From contig NC_134530.1 of assembly GCF_050624435.1 (NCBI RefSeq), forward strand, positions 144,686,721-144,750,720: a DNA stretch of 64,000 nt, in the 5' to 3' direction. Under the pieces are notes generated by a model. It was not told the origin of the DNA. It made no database searches and worked only from the letters and a program-made list of their open reading frames with translations. Both the position numbers and the translations under genes were made by a program. Origin of the DNA: Tenrec ecaudatus. Taxonomy: Eukaryota; Chordata; Mammalia; Afrosoricida; Tenrecidae. Each line of letters begins with the position of its first letter. The first letter of the stretch is position 1. Of the stretch, positions 11,276 through 22,871 are shown piece after piece.

Positions 11276-13174
11276 CTAGAATCTTCACCGTCCATGCATG
11301 CGACTCCTAGTTAATGTACATCATGCAGAAGGTTTGCATGTGGGGGAACGGGTTTCAGAGGAGCTTTCGGACAAAGACACGGTAGGAAGAAAGGCCTGGC
11401 AATCTGCTTCCAGAAATCAGCTGATGAAAACCCACAACGCGGAGCCACTGCGGCTCATGGGGTGATGTAAGACCAGGCAGCCTGTCATTCCATTGTGTGT
11501 GGCATGGCCGTGCGTGAGGGCCCAGGCAACAACAGTGTCTTGGTGCCTTCTCCCAGTCCTCTGCCACCAACGCACAGTGTGCTTTACACATGTGGCAGGT
11601 ATTGCTGACTGGTCACCAAAGCCAATCTACCTGCTTCCCAGGCACGCAGCTAGGCGATCTTTCCCAGCCTCCTTTGCAACGTAGCAGCTGGGATGTGAGG
11701 TGATGCACAAAACATCCTGGTGCAGCCTCCTGGTTCCTTCCTCCTTGGGTAGGAGGACAGCGAAGACCAGGGCAGCTTGGTGTGGAAGAAAAGCAACACC
11801 AGGGAGCCTGGGTCCCTGAATAGCAGGGCACAGCAGAACACCCTGCTACCAACCTGGACCTGCAATGGGGGCAGGAGGCCTGAAGACGATGGCTTCATAT
11901 CTCCACAACTCTGCCCAGAGTCTCATTTGCATATGGATGGAGAGGCTCCTCCGACCTCCTGGCTGGAGGGGCTACTTCTAGTTAGCAGGCAGGGCATGCC
12001 TGCCCCTAGGCTCTCTGGACAGCAGGAACTTCTGCTTCCCCAGCCACTTCCCTGCCCACATCGCCTTTCAGATTTGTCTGAAAATTGCTTTCGACAAGCT
12101 CTCTCAGGTCCCGAGGCCAGAAAGCCCATTTCAGCTCCTGCAGGCTGGTTAATGACTTGGCTCCGGCCACGTGGCAAGCTTCTTCCTCTCTCACTGTGAA
12201 GAAATGAGCTGAGTGACAACCACAGCTGGGAGGAGGTCCCCCCTTGAGGCCAGCGCCCCCACTCCCTGCCATTTTTAAACTGGGAAGAGCCCCCTGACCT
12301 CTGCTTTTCGCGCCTTCATTCACAGGCCCTAGTGTGGGCAACTGTGGCTTTAGCATGCAAAGACTGGATGGGAGGCTCAGGACCCTGCCAGCAGAGGCCT
12401 TCCTTGGCTGTCTCTGGCGAGAGGGAGAGGGGTGGGCGGCAGGCCCCAAGGCCTGAATCCATGGGTCTGGGCTCCGGCTGCCTGCACTTCTCTCTGACAC
12501 TTCCTGGGGAAGGTTCTCGTGGAGGACCGTGCCCAGCTGAAGACAACGCAGTCCAAATTGCTCTAGAAGTCGGTTCTTAAACTGGCTGTAGAGGCTTTAG
12601 TCAAGTGCTCATCAAGCCACAAATGAACAGCTGCCTCCCGCCTTGAGGGCGACGTCTGGATTATTCATCCTTTTTGGCTTTCAGATCCTCCTTATCCATC
12701 CGGAGAGACACTGCTCCTTCCGCAGCCATCCAACCCTTTCCTTTATAGTGCCCTCCTCCAAGTCAGCCCGCTCTCAGCGCCCACTCCTTCCTGGCTGTTT
12801 TGTTTTGTTTTGGGAAGTGGAGATGGGTGAATCTCGATTCTCCAGACCCCTCTGTTCATCCTGACAGTCTCTGGGCACCCAGTGAGCCAGGCTCCTCTTG
12901 CCTCTAGCCGATTCATCCTCCCTGCCTTGTCCCAGCAGTCTTAGCTCCTTAGGTTGGCTGCTCTCCAGTGTTTTGAGCACCCTGAAAAAAATATCCTTCC
13001 TTTTTATCTATCTCTACTCCACCCCCCACCTCCCAAGAATTAAGTGAGCTGGTCTTGAATCGCATCCTTGCTTTCCCGTGGCTCCTGGGGTTACTGCTTT
13101 CTTTCATATCACCCCCATCCACCTGTCCATCTCCATCCCTCCGGCGTCACACTACGTGCCGTTGATGAAAGGTA
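11276..13174. other. No identifiable feature
   Basis: About 1.9 kb with several overlapping open frames on both strands (longest 164 codons, 12006-12500, minus). They lack domain signatures or exon-like boundaries I could support. The pyrimidine-rich part at 12960-13150 is low in complexity. No named repeat was recognised. Confidence 0.45.
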
Positions 13175-13325
13175 TAATCTGTACTGGGCACTTATGAAAG
13201 CTTTGCCTGCATTTTTTTTTTTCATCCACACAACACACTCATGAGGATAGATACTATTATCCCATTTCAGAGATGACGAGACTGAGGGAGGCCCAGAGCA
13301 GTCATTAGAAGTAGGGACTGTATAT
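13175..13325 (-). repeat. MIR-like SINE (minus)
   Basis: 'tgggcacttatgaaagctttgcctgcatt', 'cacacaacacactcatgaggatagatactattatcccatttcagagatgacgagactgaggga' and 'aggcccagagcag' are reverse-complement MIR blocks in order. A T-run interrupts the first two. Confidence 0.65.
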
Positions 13326-13384
13326 CATTTTCTCTCTCTCTCTCTCCTTGTCACATACCTCAGGCCAACAAGCATTTATAAAAT

Positions 13385-13480
13385 GCCTTACCCACTGCCG
13401 CCAGGTTGATTCCAACTTACGGTGACCCAGGTGTGTCGGAGTAAACTGTGTTCCATGATGTTTTCAATGGCTTCAATCTT
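13385..13480 (-). mobile_element. Old AfroSINE, left part (interrupted)
   Basis: 'ccactgccgccaggttgattccaacttacggtgaccc', 'ggagtaaactgtgttccatgatgttttcaatggcttcaatctt' is the reverse of an older AfroSINE subfamily. It stops at 13480 where an L1-type insertion begins, and the same SINE resumes at 15424 after a duplicated AATGGCTT(C/T)AATCTT. Confidence 0.75.
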
Positions 13481-14868
13481 TTTTTTAAAAAAAAACACAC
13501 TTTTATTAGCACTTCATCTACATATCACACAATCCATTAGTTCAATCACATCAAGGACAGTTGTACCACCAATCAACTGAAGAATGTTTTCTTCTTCCTT
13601 GCACTCTGTTATTCGTGTAATTGTTTTTCAATCTTGGCAAAAATATATACAACAAAACGTTCTCCAATTCAACTTCTACATGTATAATTCAGTGTCATTG
13701 ATCATACTCTGCATGTGGCACACCCATTGTTGATGTTCTCCTCCAAATGGTTCTACCGCCATTAAAATAAACTCAATGTCCCCTAAGCAAAAAACTCTTC
13801 CTCCTTCACCCATGGGAACCATAGATCAAGTTTGGGTTCTTTCTTTATTTTCTTAATAGTTTTCTTGATATAATATTCATGTACCATACCCTTCCATAGT
13901 TAAATTGCTTTTTAAAAGAGTTGTATATACATCATTACCATCAGTTCTTAAAATTTTTTATCATTTTATTGGAGGCTCGTACAACTCATCATAATCCACC
14001 CATCTATCCATATGTCAAGCAAATTTGTTGCCATCATTCTCAAAATATTTTCTTTCTACTTGAGTCCTTCGTATCAGCTCCTCGTTTTTCTCTCCCTCTC
14101 CTACCCTCCCTCCCTCCTTCATGAAACCTTGATAATTTATAAATTATTATTATTTTCCATGTCTTACACTGACCGATGTCTCCCTTCACCCACTTTTCTG
14201 TTGTCCATCCCCCTGGGAGGGGGTTATATGTAGATCCTTGTGATCAGTTCCCTTTTTATCTCTCCACCTTACCCTTACCCTCTTGGTATCGCTACTCTCA
14301 ACATCAGTCCTGATAGGGTTTATCTGTCCTGGATTCCCTGTGTTTCCAGCTCTTATCTGTGTCCATGCACATGCTCTGGTCTAGCTGGATTTGTAAGGTA
14401 GAACTGGGGTCATGAGAGTGGTGGGGAGGAAGCACTAAAGAACTAGAGGAAAGTTGTGTGTTTCATCAGTGCTACACTGCACCCTGACAGGTTCGTCTCT
14501 TCCTTGTGACCCTTCTGTAAGAGGACGTCCAATTATCTACAGATGGGCTTTGGGTCCACTCTGCACTCCCTCTCATTCACAATGATATGATTTTTTTGTT
14601 CTGGGTCTTTGATGCCTGATACCTGATCCCATCAACACCTCCTAACCACACAGGCTGGTGTGCTTCTTCCATGTGGACTTTGTTGCTTCTCAGCTAGATG
14701 GCCGCATGTTTATCTTCAAGCCTTTGAGACCCCAGACGCTATCTCTTTTGATAGCAGGGCACCATCCGCTTTCTTCACCACATTTGCTTATGCATCCATT
14801 TTAACTTCAGCAATTGTGTTGGGAAGGTGAGCATCACAGAATTCCAGGTTATTAGAACAAAGTGTTTT

Positions 14869-14931
<63 letters not shown>

Positions 14932-15423
14932 CTTATTATTGTCTCTGGATGTCTGTCTAGATAAGATGGGTGGGATAAATACTCCAGAGGAGAAAACAAT
15001 GGGACTGATGGTTCCTGGGAGACATGGGAGAGGGGGAGGTGGGGGAAAGGAAGTGGGTGATAACAAATCCAGGGACAAGGTATCTAAAATTGATGGTAAG
15101 TGATCTAAAATTGATGGCAAGGAGGTCATAGGATACCTGGTAGGGCTTGATCAAGGGCAATGTATCTGAGAGGAATTACTAAAACCCGAATGAAGGATGA
15201 ACATGATGGTGGGACAAGAGGAAAGTAAAAGGAAATAGAGGAAAGAACTAGAAGGCCAAAGACATTTACAGAGGTCTCAATACATGTACATGTGTAAATA
15301 TATATATATATAATGATAGGGAAATAGATCTATGTACGCATATCTATATGTTAAGTATTAAGGTAGCAGATGGACCTTGGGCCTCTACTCAAGTACTCCC
15401 TCAACACAAGAACACTTTATTCG
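13481..15423 (-). mobile_element. L1 insertion: 5'-inverted, with probable 3' transduction
   Basis: The insert lies between AATGGCTTCAATCTT (13466-13480) and AATGGCTTTAATCTT (15424-15438), a 15-bp duplication with one mismatch. In minus-strand sense it has three parts. An L1 3' UTR segment (14872 down to 13955) ends in the family's ..AATAAAATG. Downstream of that, 13950-13487 is the 3' end of an older afrotherian L1 with its own AATAAA and a short A-run against the left duplication. The segment 14929-15423 belongs 5' of the first part but is inverted. A CT microsatellite marks the inversion junction. An alternative is two independent insertions. Confidence 0.7.
14873..14928 (+). repeat. (CT)28 microsatellite
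   Basis: A pure CT dinucleotide run of about 28 units sits exactly at the junction between the two oppositely oriented L1 segments. It is not present at the equivalent place in the L1 copy at 49555-51055. Confidence 0.95.
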
Positions 15424-15471
15424 AATGGCTTTAATCTTACAGAAGTCCCTGGAGTACAATGTGTGCTCAAC
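15424..15471 (-). mobile_element. Old AfroSINE, continuation after L1
   Basis: 'aatggctttaatcttacagaagtccctgg' continues the SINE that stops at 13480. It is cut again at 15471 by a second SINE. That insertion duplicated TGTGCTCAAC (15462-15471 and 15681-15690), and old SINE-like sequence appears to go on to about 15935. Confidence 0.65.
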
Positions 15472-15680
15472 TCCCAAAACAAAAACCAAGCTCACTGCCA
15501 ACTCACAGCAAACCTATAGGACAGGTAGAACTACCCCACAACCCCCATGACTCTCTGAAACTGTAACTCTTTACAGGAGTGGAAAGCTCCATCTTCCTCC
15601 AAAGGCGTGGCTGGTGGTTTTGAACTGCTGACCTTGCAGTTAGCAGCCTAGCTTGGAACCACTATGCCACTAGGACTCCT
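15472..15680 (-). mobile_element. AfroSINE-type SINE with 10-bp TSD
   Basis: A complete minus-strand SINE: 'aaaacaaaaaccaagctcactgcc', 'gactctctgaaactgtaactctttacaggagtgg', 'ggctggtggttttgaactgctgaccttgcagttagcagcc', 'aaccactatgccactaggactcc'. It is flanked by perfect TGTGCTCAAC copies, so both ends are defined. It inserted into an older SINE. Confidence 0.9.
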
Positions 15681-15690
15681 TGTGCTCAAC

Positions 15691-16267
15691 CACCCACCTA
15701 ATGTGTAGCAGCTCAAGTCTACCCAGCAGCACCTTGGAAGAACTGGTGTCTGTGGAGCAGGTGTGCTCTGCAGCGTGGTCGCCAGAACTCAGAGATGGCT
15801 TAACAGCAGTGGGTTTGCTTTCCTTTGGGGCTGTGGTTTAATCCTACAGAAGTAGCTCACCAGCCTTTTCGAGCCTCCAATCTTTTGGTCAGTAGCCAAG
15901 TGCAATCCGTTTGTGCCATTCAAAAACCATCAGATGCTTACCACTGGCAAATCACTGTGGGTAATAGTTCCATAGCAAGGAAACAATGTAAAATAAAATG
16001 AGATCCTCACCACACTTTCAGTAGCATCAGTCAACCCAGTGCAGTGGAGAGATGTGTACACTCATGTGATACGTGGAATGCATGAGGGGGATACACAAGC
16101 ACAGTGTTTAGTACTTGACACCAGGGAACTGTTAGCAAGAGGGAAGTGGAGCCGCCTCCAGAGTCTCTTGTTTACTCTCAGAAACAAACATCTAGAGATG
16201 GAACAAGAGCACATTTCAAACAGGAAATAGTTACAGGGTCTCTTGTGTGTCATTTCTTTGTACTTGA
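15691..16267. other. Possible old SINE remnant, then unassigned DNA
   Basis: 'ggctgtggtttaatcctacagaagtagctcaccagcctttt' (about 15830-15870) looks like the same older AfroSINE subfamily in minus orientation. The remainder up to the RTE start at 16268 shows nothing I can name. Confidence 0.35.
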
Positions 16268-16385
16268 GTGTTGCTGTGATGAGGGAAACCACGCCACCCG
16301 TGTTGCACATGCCCGCAGGGTCGCCCGTGGTGGACAGGTTTCCGTGGAGCTTCCAGACTGAGAATACGGAAAGGGTTGCCCTAAA
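16268..16385 (+). mobile_element. RTE LINE, 5' UTR piece
   Basis: 'gtgttgctgtgatgagggaaacc', 'cccgcagggtcgcccgtggtggacaggtttccgtggagcttccagactgag' matches the 5' end of the afrotherian RTE LINE (gtgttgctgtgatgctgg .. cagggtcacccatggtggacaggtttc..gagcttccagacta). The element resumes at 17512, so this is the head of a copy interrupted by a 1.1-kb insertion. Confidence 0.75.
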
Positions 16386-17511
16386 TTACCACCACCACCC
16401 TTATGTGCACTTCCTACCAAGCATTTTGAAAGAGGAAACCTTGCATCGGCCCGGTCACTCCTTGAAGAAGGGAGGAAAAGGGAGGAGAGCATCACTTGAC
16501 GCGGTATGACGTAGAGAAATGGCGCCACGGGAATGAGGGGAGAGCGTTACTGGGAAACCAAGCTAAGGCCAGGGAAGGGAGCGTCTGCATTTCAGAGGCA
16601 TGGTTTTTCCGGTGGTGGGTAAATGGGGGGGCGCAGCCTCACATCAGGAAGGGATGCTAAACAATCATGGTAGGGAAACTAAGCGGAGAATAAACCCGGT
16701 TCTATGGTCCTGGGTAGACACTGAATCTGTTTCTACCAAACCCTTGGTGAACCGCGCCATGGGCTAAACAGAAGGATGACCTTAGATGCTAGCCTTCCAG
16801 GGAACGTGGCATCCCCCACGGGCCAAAACAGAAGGACTTGACGTGGAAGCCTGACTGAACAAACCAGGCCCAACCTCAGAACCACCTGTCGCCCTTGCAC
16901 TTAGTACTGATGGCAGAGGAAATAAAAGATGGCCACCCCAGGACTGTGGAAATGGTGGTCGTTGGATCTTGGGTGGGACCCCTGGGTTAGTGGGCATCTA
17001 ATGAAAGAACACCCTATGTTTAATGCCTCAATGCTCCGCTTGCATGAATCTGATAGGCAAGAATCTGCCTTTGTGAGGAATATGTTACAGGAAAGTTTCC
17101 CCACTACCTACCCCCATGCTCAATGTAAACAGAGCTCAATCAATTAAGAGTCCAATCTGCACCAAACAACAGCTCGTTGATTATAGTTAGAAGCTGGACT
17201 ATATTCGCATAAACTCATCTCAACAGTACCTTCATTTCTATGCCATTGGATAAAGTATTGATACAATCAATGCAATTGCCTTATAACCCAGGGGGTGATT
17301 GACAATGCTTTTCATTTTTTGTTTGGGGTTTCTTTTGGTGGGGGGTGTCTTGGCTTGGGCAGAGGGGGAGGGAAATTGGGGAGCAAACAATGACTGCGGG
17401 AGGGGGCACTAGACCTGATTGTGATGATGTATATGCAACTCTTTTTTAAAAACAACTTAAGTATGGAATGTATGATGTGTGAGTTTTATATCAATAAAAC
17501 TATTTTTTAAA
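16386..17511 (+). mobile_element. Unclassified ~1.1-kb insertion in RTE
   Basis: This segment separates two adjacent parts of one RTE, so it must have been inserted. Its right end, '..gagttttatatcaataaaactattttttaaa', has an AATAAA signal and a short A-rich tail, which suggests a retrotransposed plus-strand sequence. No open frame longer than about 88 codons exists and I do not recognise a family or parent gene. Target-site duplications are not clear. Confidence 0.55.
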
Positions 17512-20437
17512 GGAACAGGTTGTCTGCTTCTGAAGGACTGGCCACTGAAAACTTTATGAATAGCACTGAAATACTGTCAGATATGATGCCGGAAGATGGG
17601 CCGCTCGGTTTGGAAGGAACACGAAATGCGATGGAGGGAGAGCAGCCTTTCCAAAGGGGAGCCAACCTTAATGATGGGGATGGAGTTACTCTTTAGAGAC
17701 CTTCAATTGCTGGCGTGACATGACTCAAAATTAGTAGCAGCTGCAAACATCCATTAACAATCAGAACATGGAATGTACGAAGCATAAACCTATGAAAATT
17801 AGAAGTCATCAAAAATAAAATGGCATGCATAAGGATCAGCATCCTAGACATCAGTGAGCAGAAATGAACTGATATCGACCATTTTGAGTCCAACAATCAT
17901 ATGGAACGAGAAATTCAAGTGGAATGGTGTCACTTTCATTGTCAAAAAGAGCATTTCAAGACCTATCTTGAAGTACAGTGCTGCCTGTGATGGGATCATG
18001 TCTATACAGGTATAAGGAAATCTAGTTAACGTAAATACTATGTCAATTTATGTACCACTAAAAGCAGTGAAGAAATTGAAGAATCCTACCAACTTCTTCC
18101 ATCTGAAATTGATCAAACATCCCATCAAGATGCAGTGATCATTACTGGTGACGGCTTGCACAAGTTGGAAACAGAGAGGAAGCAACAGTAATTGGGAAAT
18201 ATGGCCTCAGTGATGGAAGTGAATGAACTTGGAGATTCCACGATAGAATTTTCCAAGACACAGGACTTCAGCGTGGCAAATGCCTTCTGTCAAGAACATA
18301 ACTGTCAACTATCTCCATGGATCTTGCCAGGCAGAATACACAGGAGTCAAATTGATGGGGGAGAGACAATGAAGAAGCTCAATATAATCGGTCAAAACAA
18401 GGGCAGGAACTGACCAGAGCGACCATTGCTCAGAGGTAAATTCAGGTTGAGTCTGAAGAAAATTAAAACAAGTCCACGAGAGTGGAAATACCACCTTCAG
18501 TACTGCTCACCTGAATGCGAACAGATTTGATGCATTGAATTTTAATAACAAGCTGTGGGATGACATCAAGAACACACACACAAAAGTAAAAGGCTGTGGA
18601 AAAGTGGATGTCACAAGAGACTCTGAAACTTACTCTTGAACATAGAGTAGCAAATGGAAGAAATGATAAATTTTAAAGAGCTGAACAGAAAATGTTCAAA
18701 GTAGAGGATTATCATGAAATGTACAAGGACCTGGAGTTAGAAAGCCACAAAGGAAGAACACACGTGACATGTCTTAAGCTGGAAGAACTGAAGAAACAAG
18801 TCAAGCCTTGGCTTGCAATGTTGCAAGATTCTAAGGGCAAAGTATTGAACGATGCCAGGAGCATCCAAAGAAGATGGAAGGAAAATACAATCCCTGTACC
18901 AAAAAGAATTGGTTGACATTAAACCATCTCAAGATGCAGCATATGATCGAGAACCAATGATACTGGAGGAAGAAGTCCAACCTGCGCTGAAGGCATTAGC
19001 CAAAAACACGGTTCCAGGACTTGATGGGATACCAATTGCAATGGATCAACAAGCTGGTGTGAAGCACTGGATGCACTCACTAGGTCTATGCCAAGTAATT
19101 CGGAAGGCAGCTACCTGGCCAATTAACTGGAAGAGATTCATATTTGTGTCCATTTCAAAAAACAGTGACCCAACGGAATGCAGAAATTATCCAAAATGTC
19201 ATTAATATTACATGAAAGTAAAATTTTGCTGAAAATAATTCCACCCAGTTGCAGCAGTCAATCGAAAAGGAGCTGCCAGAAATCCAAGCCAGATTCAGAA
19301 GAGGACATGGCCCTAGGGACACCACTGCTGATATCAGAAAGCTCTTGGCTGAAAGCAGAGAACCCCAGAAGGATGTTTGCTGATATTTTACTGACTATGC
19401 AAAGATATTTGGCTGTGTGGATTATAAAAAACTCTGGATGACCTTGAGAAGGCAACACAAAACCGGAATTCTAGAACACTTCATTATACTTATGCAGAAC
19501 CTATCCTGAAACCAAGCGGCTGTTGTTCAATGAGATCAAGATACTATGATACGGCATGGTTTAAAATCAGGAAAAGCATGCTTCTCCTGATTGTAATAAA
19601 AGGTTGTATCCTTTCACCACACTTACTTAATCAGTACGCTGAGCAAATGATCAGAAAGGCTGGACTCTATGAAGGAGAATAGGGCGTCAGGATTGGAGGA
19701 AGGCTTATTAATAGCCCGTGATATGCAGATGAGAGGCGAGAAGGGCTTGAAGTCCGTCCGAGCCCTTGGGAATGAAAAATCTGTGGATTACAACTCAAAG
19801 TACAGAAAACAAAAATCCTCAAGACTGTACCAATAAGCAACATCAGGATAAATGGAGAACACAGTGAGGTTGCCAAAGGGTCCACAATCCATGCTCATGG
19901 AAGCGGCAGTCAGAAATCAAGTGATATATTGCATTAAGCAAACCTTGCGCTCAAGAGTAAGGTCTTTTGAAGGGCAAGCATAACATTTTAAGGACTAAGA
20001 TGTGCCTGACCCAAGCCATGGTATCTTCCACCATTCCGTATGCATGTGGAAGTTGAACAGTGAACAAAGCCAGACTAATTTATTTGCTTAAGTTGTGGTG
20101 TTGGCCAAGACTATTGAGAGTACGGACTGCAAGGGGAGCAGACGAGTCTTCCTTGGAAGAAGTCCAGTCAGAATGCTCCTCAGAAGAGAATGCGGCCCGC
20201 GCCGTCACGTGTACTTTGGACATGTTGTTAGGAGAAACAAGTCTCTGGAAAAGGCCATCGTGCTTGGTCAAGTGCTGGGTCCTCGGAAAAGAGGAAGCCC
20301 CTTGGCAAGTTGGATTAACACCGTGGTTTCAAGAATGGGCTCAAACAGTCCAACAGTGCAGGACCAGGCCACGCTTTGTTCTGTTGTATATAGCATCACT
20401 ATGAGTCAGAAAAGATTTGGCAGCACCTAACCACATC
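17512..20437 (+). mobile_element. RTE (BovB-like) LINE, degenerate
   Basis: A long plus-strand RTE body. It covers the 5' region ('agtagcagctgcaaacatccattaacaatcagaacatggaatgtacgaagcataaacc'), the apurinic endonuclease part, the reverse transcriptase part ('ggcattagccaaaaacacggttccaggacttgatggg', the Y-type palm region, 'tatgcagatgagag') and the 3' part ('gagcaaatgatcagaaaggctggactctatgaa', 'catgttgttaggagaaacaag', 'ttggattaacaccgtggtttcaag', 'cactatgagtcagaaaagatttggcagcacctaa'). Many stops and frameshifts make it inactive. The catalytic FADD-like block is scrambled and the canonical (ACA)n tail is missing. Confidence 0.85.
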
Positions 20438-20596
20438 TTAGATATTCACCTGGAGCTGGGACAAGTAATGTAGCATAGTGGAGTCTCAGTTTTGTTATCC
20501 GTAAACTGGGGGAACTCATGCTACCTCACTTGGCATTGTTGGGAGAATTCATTGAAATAATACAAGTAAAGGATCTTGCATAATAGCTGACATATT

Positions 20597-20829
20597 GATA
20601 AGATAAAATAATAATTTACAAACTATTAAGGGTTTGTGGGGGAAGGGGGAGTGGAGAGGGAGGGGAAGGGGAAAAAAGGAAAATGAGCTGATTCCAGGAA
20701 CCCAAGTGGAAGGCGAATTTTGAGAATGACGAGGGCAACGAATGTATAAGGGTGCTTTACTCAATTGATGTATGTATGGATTGTGATAAGAGTTGTATGA
20801 GCCCCAATAAAATGATTTATTAAATAAAA
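20597..20829 (+). mobile_element. L1 3' end with 15-bp TSD
   Basis: A short 5'-truncated L1 3' UTR ends 'gtatggattgtgataagagttgtatgagccccaataaaatg' and then an A-rich tail. It is flanked by AATAGCTGACATATT (20582-20596) and AATAGCTTACATATT (20830-20844), one mismatch in 15, so both insertion ends are fixed. Confidence 0.85.
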
Positions 20830-20984
20830 AATAGCTTACATATTTTCAGTGCTCAGTAATTTTTCCCATAGCCTTTCTTCTCCCCACAGTGCCCCCACCC
20901 CTCCCACTAGAAATAATGTATATTGGATGTCTTCCTAGAGTTAGGGGATTCCAATTCTTCAAATAGCAGCCAACATTGTGTTTC

Positions 20985-21105
20985 AGGTGGTTGGTTCCCG
21001 TCGTTTCAACAGATGAAGAAGCCAAGGTTCAGAAGGGTTAGACATTTGCTGAAAGTCATCTGTTGACTAAGAGACTCCAGGGGGTTCTGCTGGCTGCGCA
21101 AGGCC
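20985..21105 (-). repeat. MIR-like SINE (minus)
   Basis: 'caacagatgaagaagccaaggttcagaagggttagacatttgctgaaagtcatctg' corresponds to the reverse of the MIR core (cagatgaggaaactgaggctcagagaggttaagtgacttgcccaaggtca). Confidence 0.6.
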
Positions 21106-21829
21106 TTGCTTTTTCTTATGTACAGGCCACCAAGAAGTCCTGGAGTGGAGTCACTGGGTGAGACAGAGGCATCGGGATCCTGGGGTTCTCAGAGGCCATC
21201 AGGTTCCAAACTCAAGTATCTGCCGAAGGTGAGGGCCTAGTGGGCTGCTGTAGTCACCTGGGGCTGCAGCCAGTGCACTGTTTCCTTGCTGACAGTGGGA
21301 CAGACAACCAGCGATGTCTGTTTTCCGTGGAAATTTCTACATTTCCAGCAAAATCTTCCCATTTGCACAGAGGGGAGATTGCTCATCCTTTCTATAAGGT
21401 AATTGGAGGATTTGGGGGCAATTGGCATCAGGTTGAAATGGACCTAGAATCTGAAAATAGATGGGTGTGAATTGAAATTTCATCTCCAAACCTCGGGAAC
21501 TAAGTGGGCCTGGGTGAGGCAGTCGGCCTGGTCCTTGGTTTTCTCGTTTCCAGTCAGGCGTGATCGTAATCACTGACTCCAGAGAGCAGTCGGCAAATCC
21601 AGGGAGTCACCACGCGGGAGAACGTTTGATGGAGTCAGTTATAACAGGGCACTCACTACTCATTGAGGGAATTAGTTGAGTATTCAGGAGAGTCTACTGC
21701 CAGAGAGAGAAACCAAACTAACTCCTGCCTGTAGTGGAGAGCTGCCTCCAGGCCACCTCCTCAGGACCTTTGCAGCCCTCTGGGATTGAGCCCAGCCTTC
21801 TCCACTTCACTCCCTAAATGTTGATAGTA
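21106..21829. other. No identifiable feature
   Basis: About 0.7 kb with no gene or repeat I can support. Short overlapping open frames only. Confidence 0.45.
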
Positions 21830-22097
21830 GACGCCTCCTACAGTTTTCATCGATTATGAAGTTGGACAGGTTGTTGGGAAAGATCAGTTCCTGGAGAAGG
21901 ATATCATGCTTGATAAAGTAGAGGGCGTGAAAGAGGAAGGCCCTTGATGAGATGGATTGACACAGTGGCTGCAACAGCGGGCTCAAGCCTGGCAACATTT
22001 GTGAGGATGATGTGGGACCACGCAGTTTTATCCTGTTATGTATAGGGTTGCTATGGGTTGGAACCAACTCGAGGGCACTCAACAACAACAACAAAGT
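21830..22097 (+). mobile_element. RTE LINE 3' end
   Basis: A 5'-truncated RTE: 'ggacaggttgttgggaaagatcagttcctggagaaggatatcatgcttgataaagtagagggcg', 'agatggattgacacagtggctgcaac' and the terminal 'tagggttgctatgggttggaaccaactcgagggcactcaacaacaacaaca'. The ACA-repeat tail marks the true 3' end. Confidence 0.9.
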
Positions 22098-22689
22098 CCT
22101 CCAGGCCAGTCCCATCTGACCCCACAGACATTAACAGTGACACAGAGGCAATGCTGAATCTCTGTTTCTTGGCTGATTGAATAAACAGGAGGTCCTTGCT
22201 TGTTTTCTCCCACGGAAATTCCTCCCATCAATTCTCTCCTTTCACATGGAATCCATCCCTGATCTAGGCTTTCAAAACAAGACACTCAAGATTTTCCTCA
22301 GGGACTTGGCCTTGGCTTCCTTTCAAGTCTCCTTTCTCAGGTGGCTCGGGTTGTGGGTTTAAAGCAAGGCCACTGAATAGGAGTTCCCGGGATATTTTCC
22401 ACGACTTCTGCCAGCCCTACGGCTCGACCTCATCCTTCCCTGAAAAGCTTTGGCTGGAATCAGATGCCAAGAAGCCAAAGTCCCTGCTGCCTGGCCGTCC
22501 GCAGCATCCAAACCAGCAAACCAGAAACTTCCCTGGGGCTGAGTGACCTCTTCTGGGAAGTGGGCCAGAGCCCAGTAAAGTGCTGCCTCTTGAGCTGCCC
22601 TGGCTGTGCAAGGCCTCTGCCCAATCCCAGAGAAGGGGAGCCCGCCCAGCTCTCAGGTGAAAACAGCAGGGTCTTTAAGTCACTGACCT
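22098..22689. other. No identifiable feature
   Basis: About 0.6 kb with no gene or named repeat. Short open frames overlap on both strands. Confidence 0.45.
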
Positions 22690-22790
22690 CAATCTCATTG
22701 TCCAGAGGAAGACCCCAAAGCCCAGAGATACTGAGCTGCTGGGACCAAGTCACACGGCACTCTAGGGGCAGAGACGCGCCCTCTTACTGC
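22690..22790 (-). repeat. MIR-like SINE (minus)
   Basis: 'catttgtccagaggaagaccccaaagcccagaga'-type blocks ('tcattgtccagaggaag', 'caaagcccagagatactgagctgctgggaccaagtcacacggc') follow the reverse MIR order, ending in the equivalent of the 'cacacagctagtaag' block. Confidence 0.5.
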
Positions 22791-22871
22791 TCAAGTGTGC
22801 CCATTAAATCCTAGCTCTTACCTTTGGGACCTGCTGCTTGGCGCTCCCAGGGGATAAAAAGCAAGCTGTTG

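Noticed and set aside
14788-15129. Open frames with (RE)n or (SL)n stretches
   Set aside because: They are translations of the CT microsatellite inside an L1.
18852-19205. 117-codon frame resembling a reverse transcriptase fragment
   Set aside because: It is a remnant of the degenerate RTE LINE, interrupted by stops on both sides; not a host gene.
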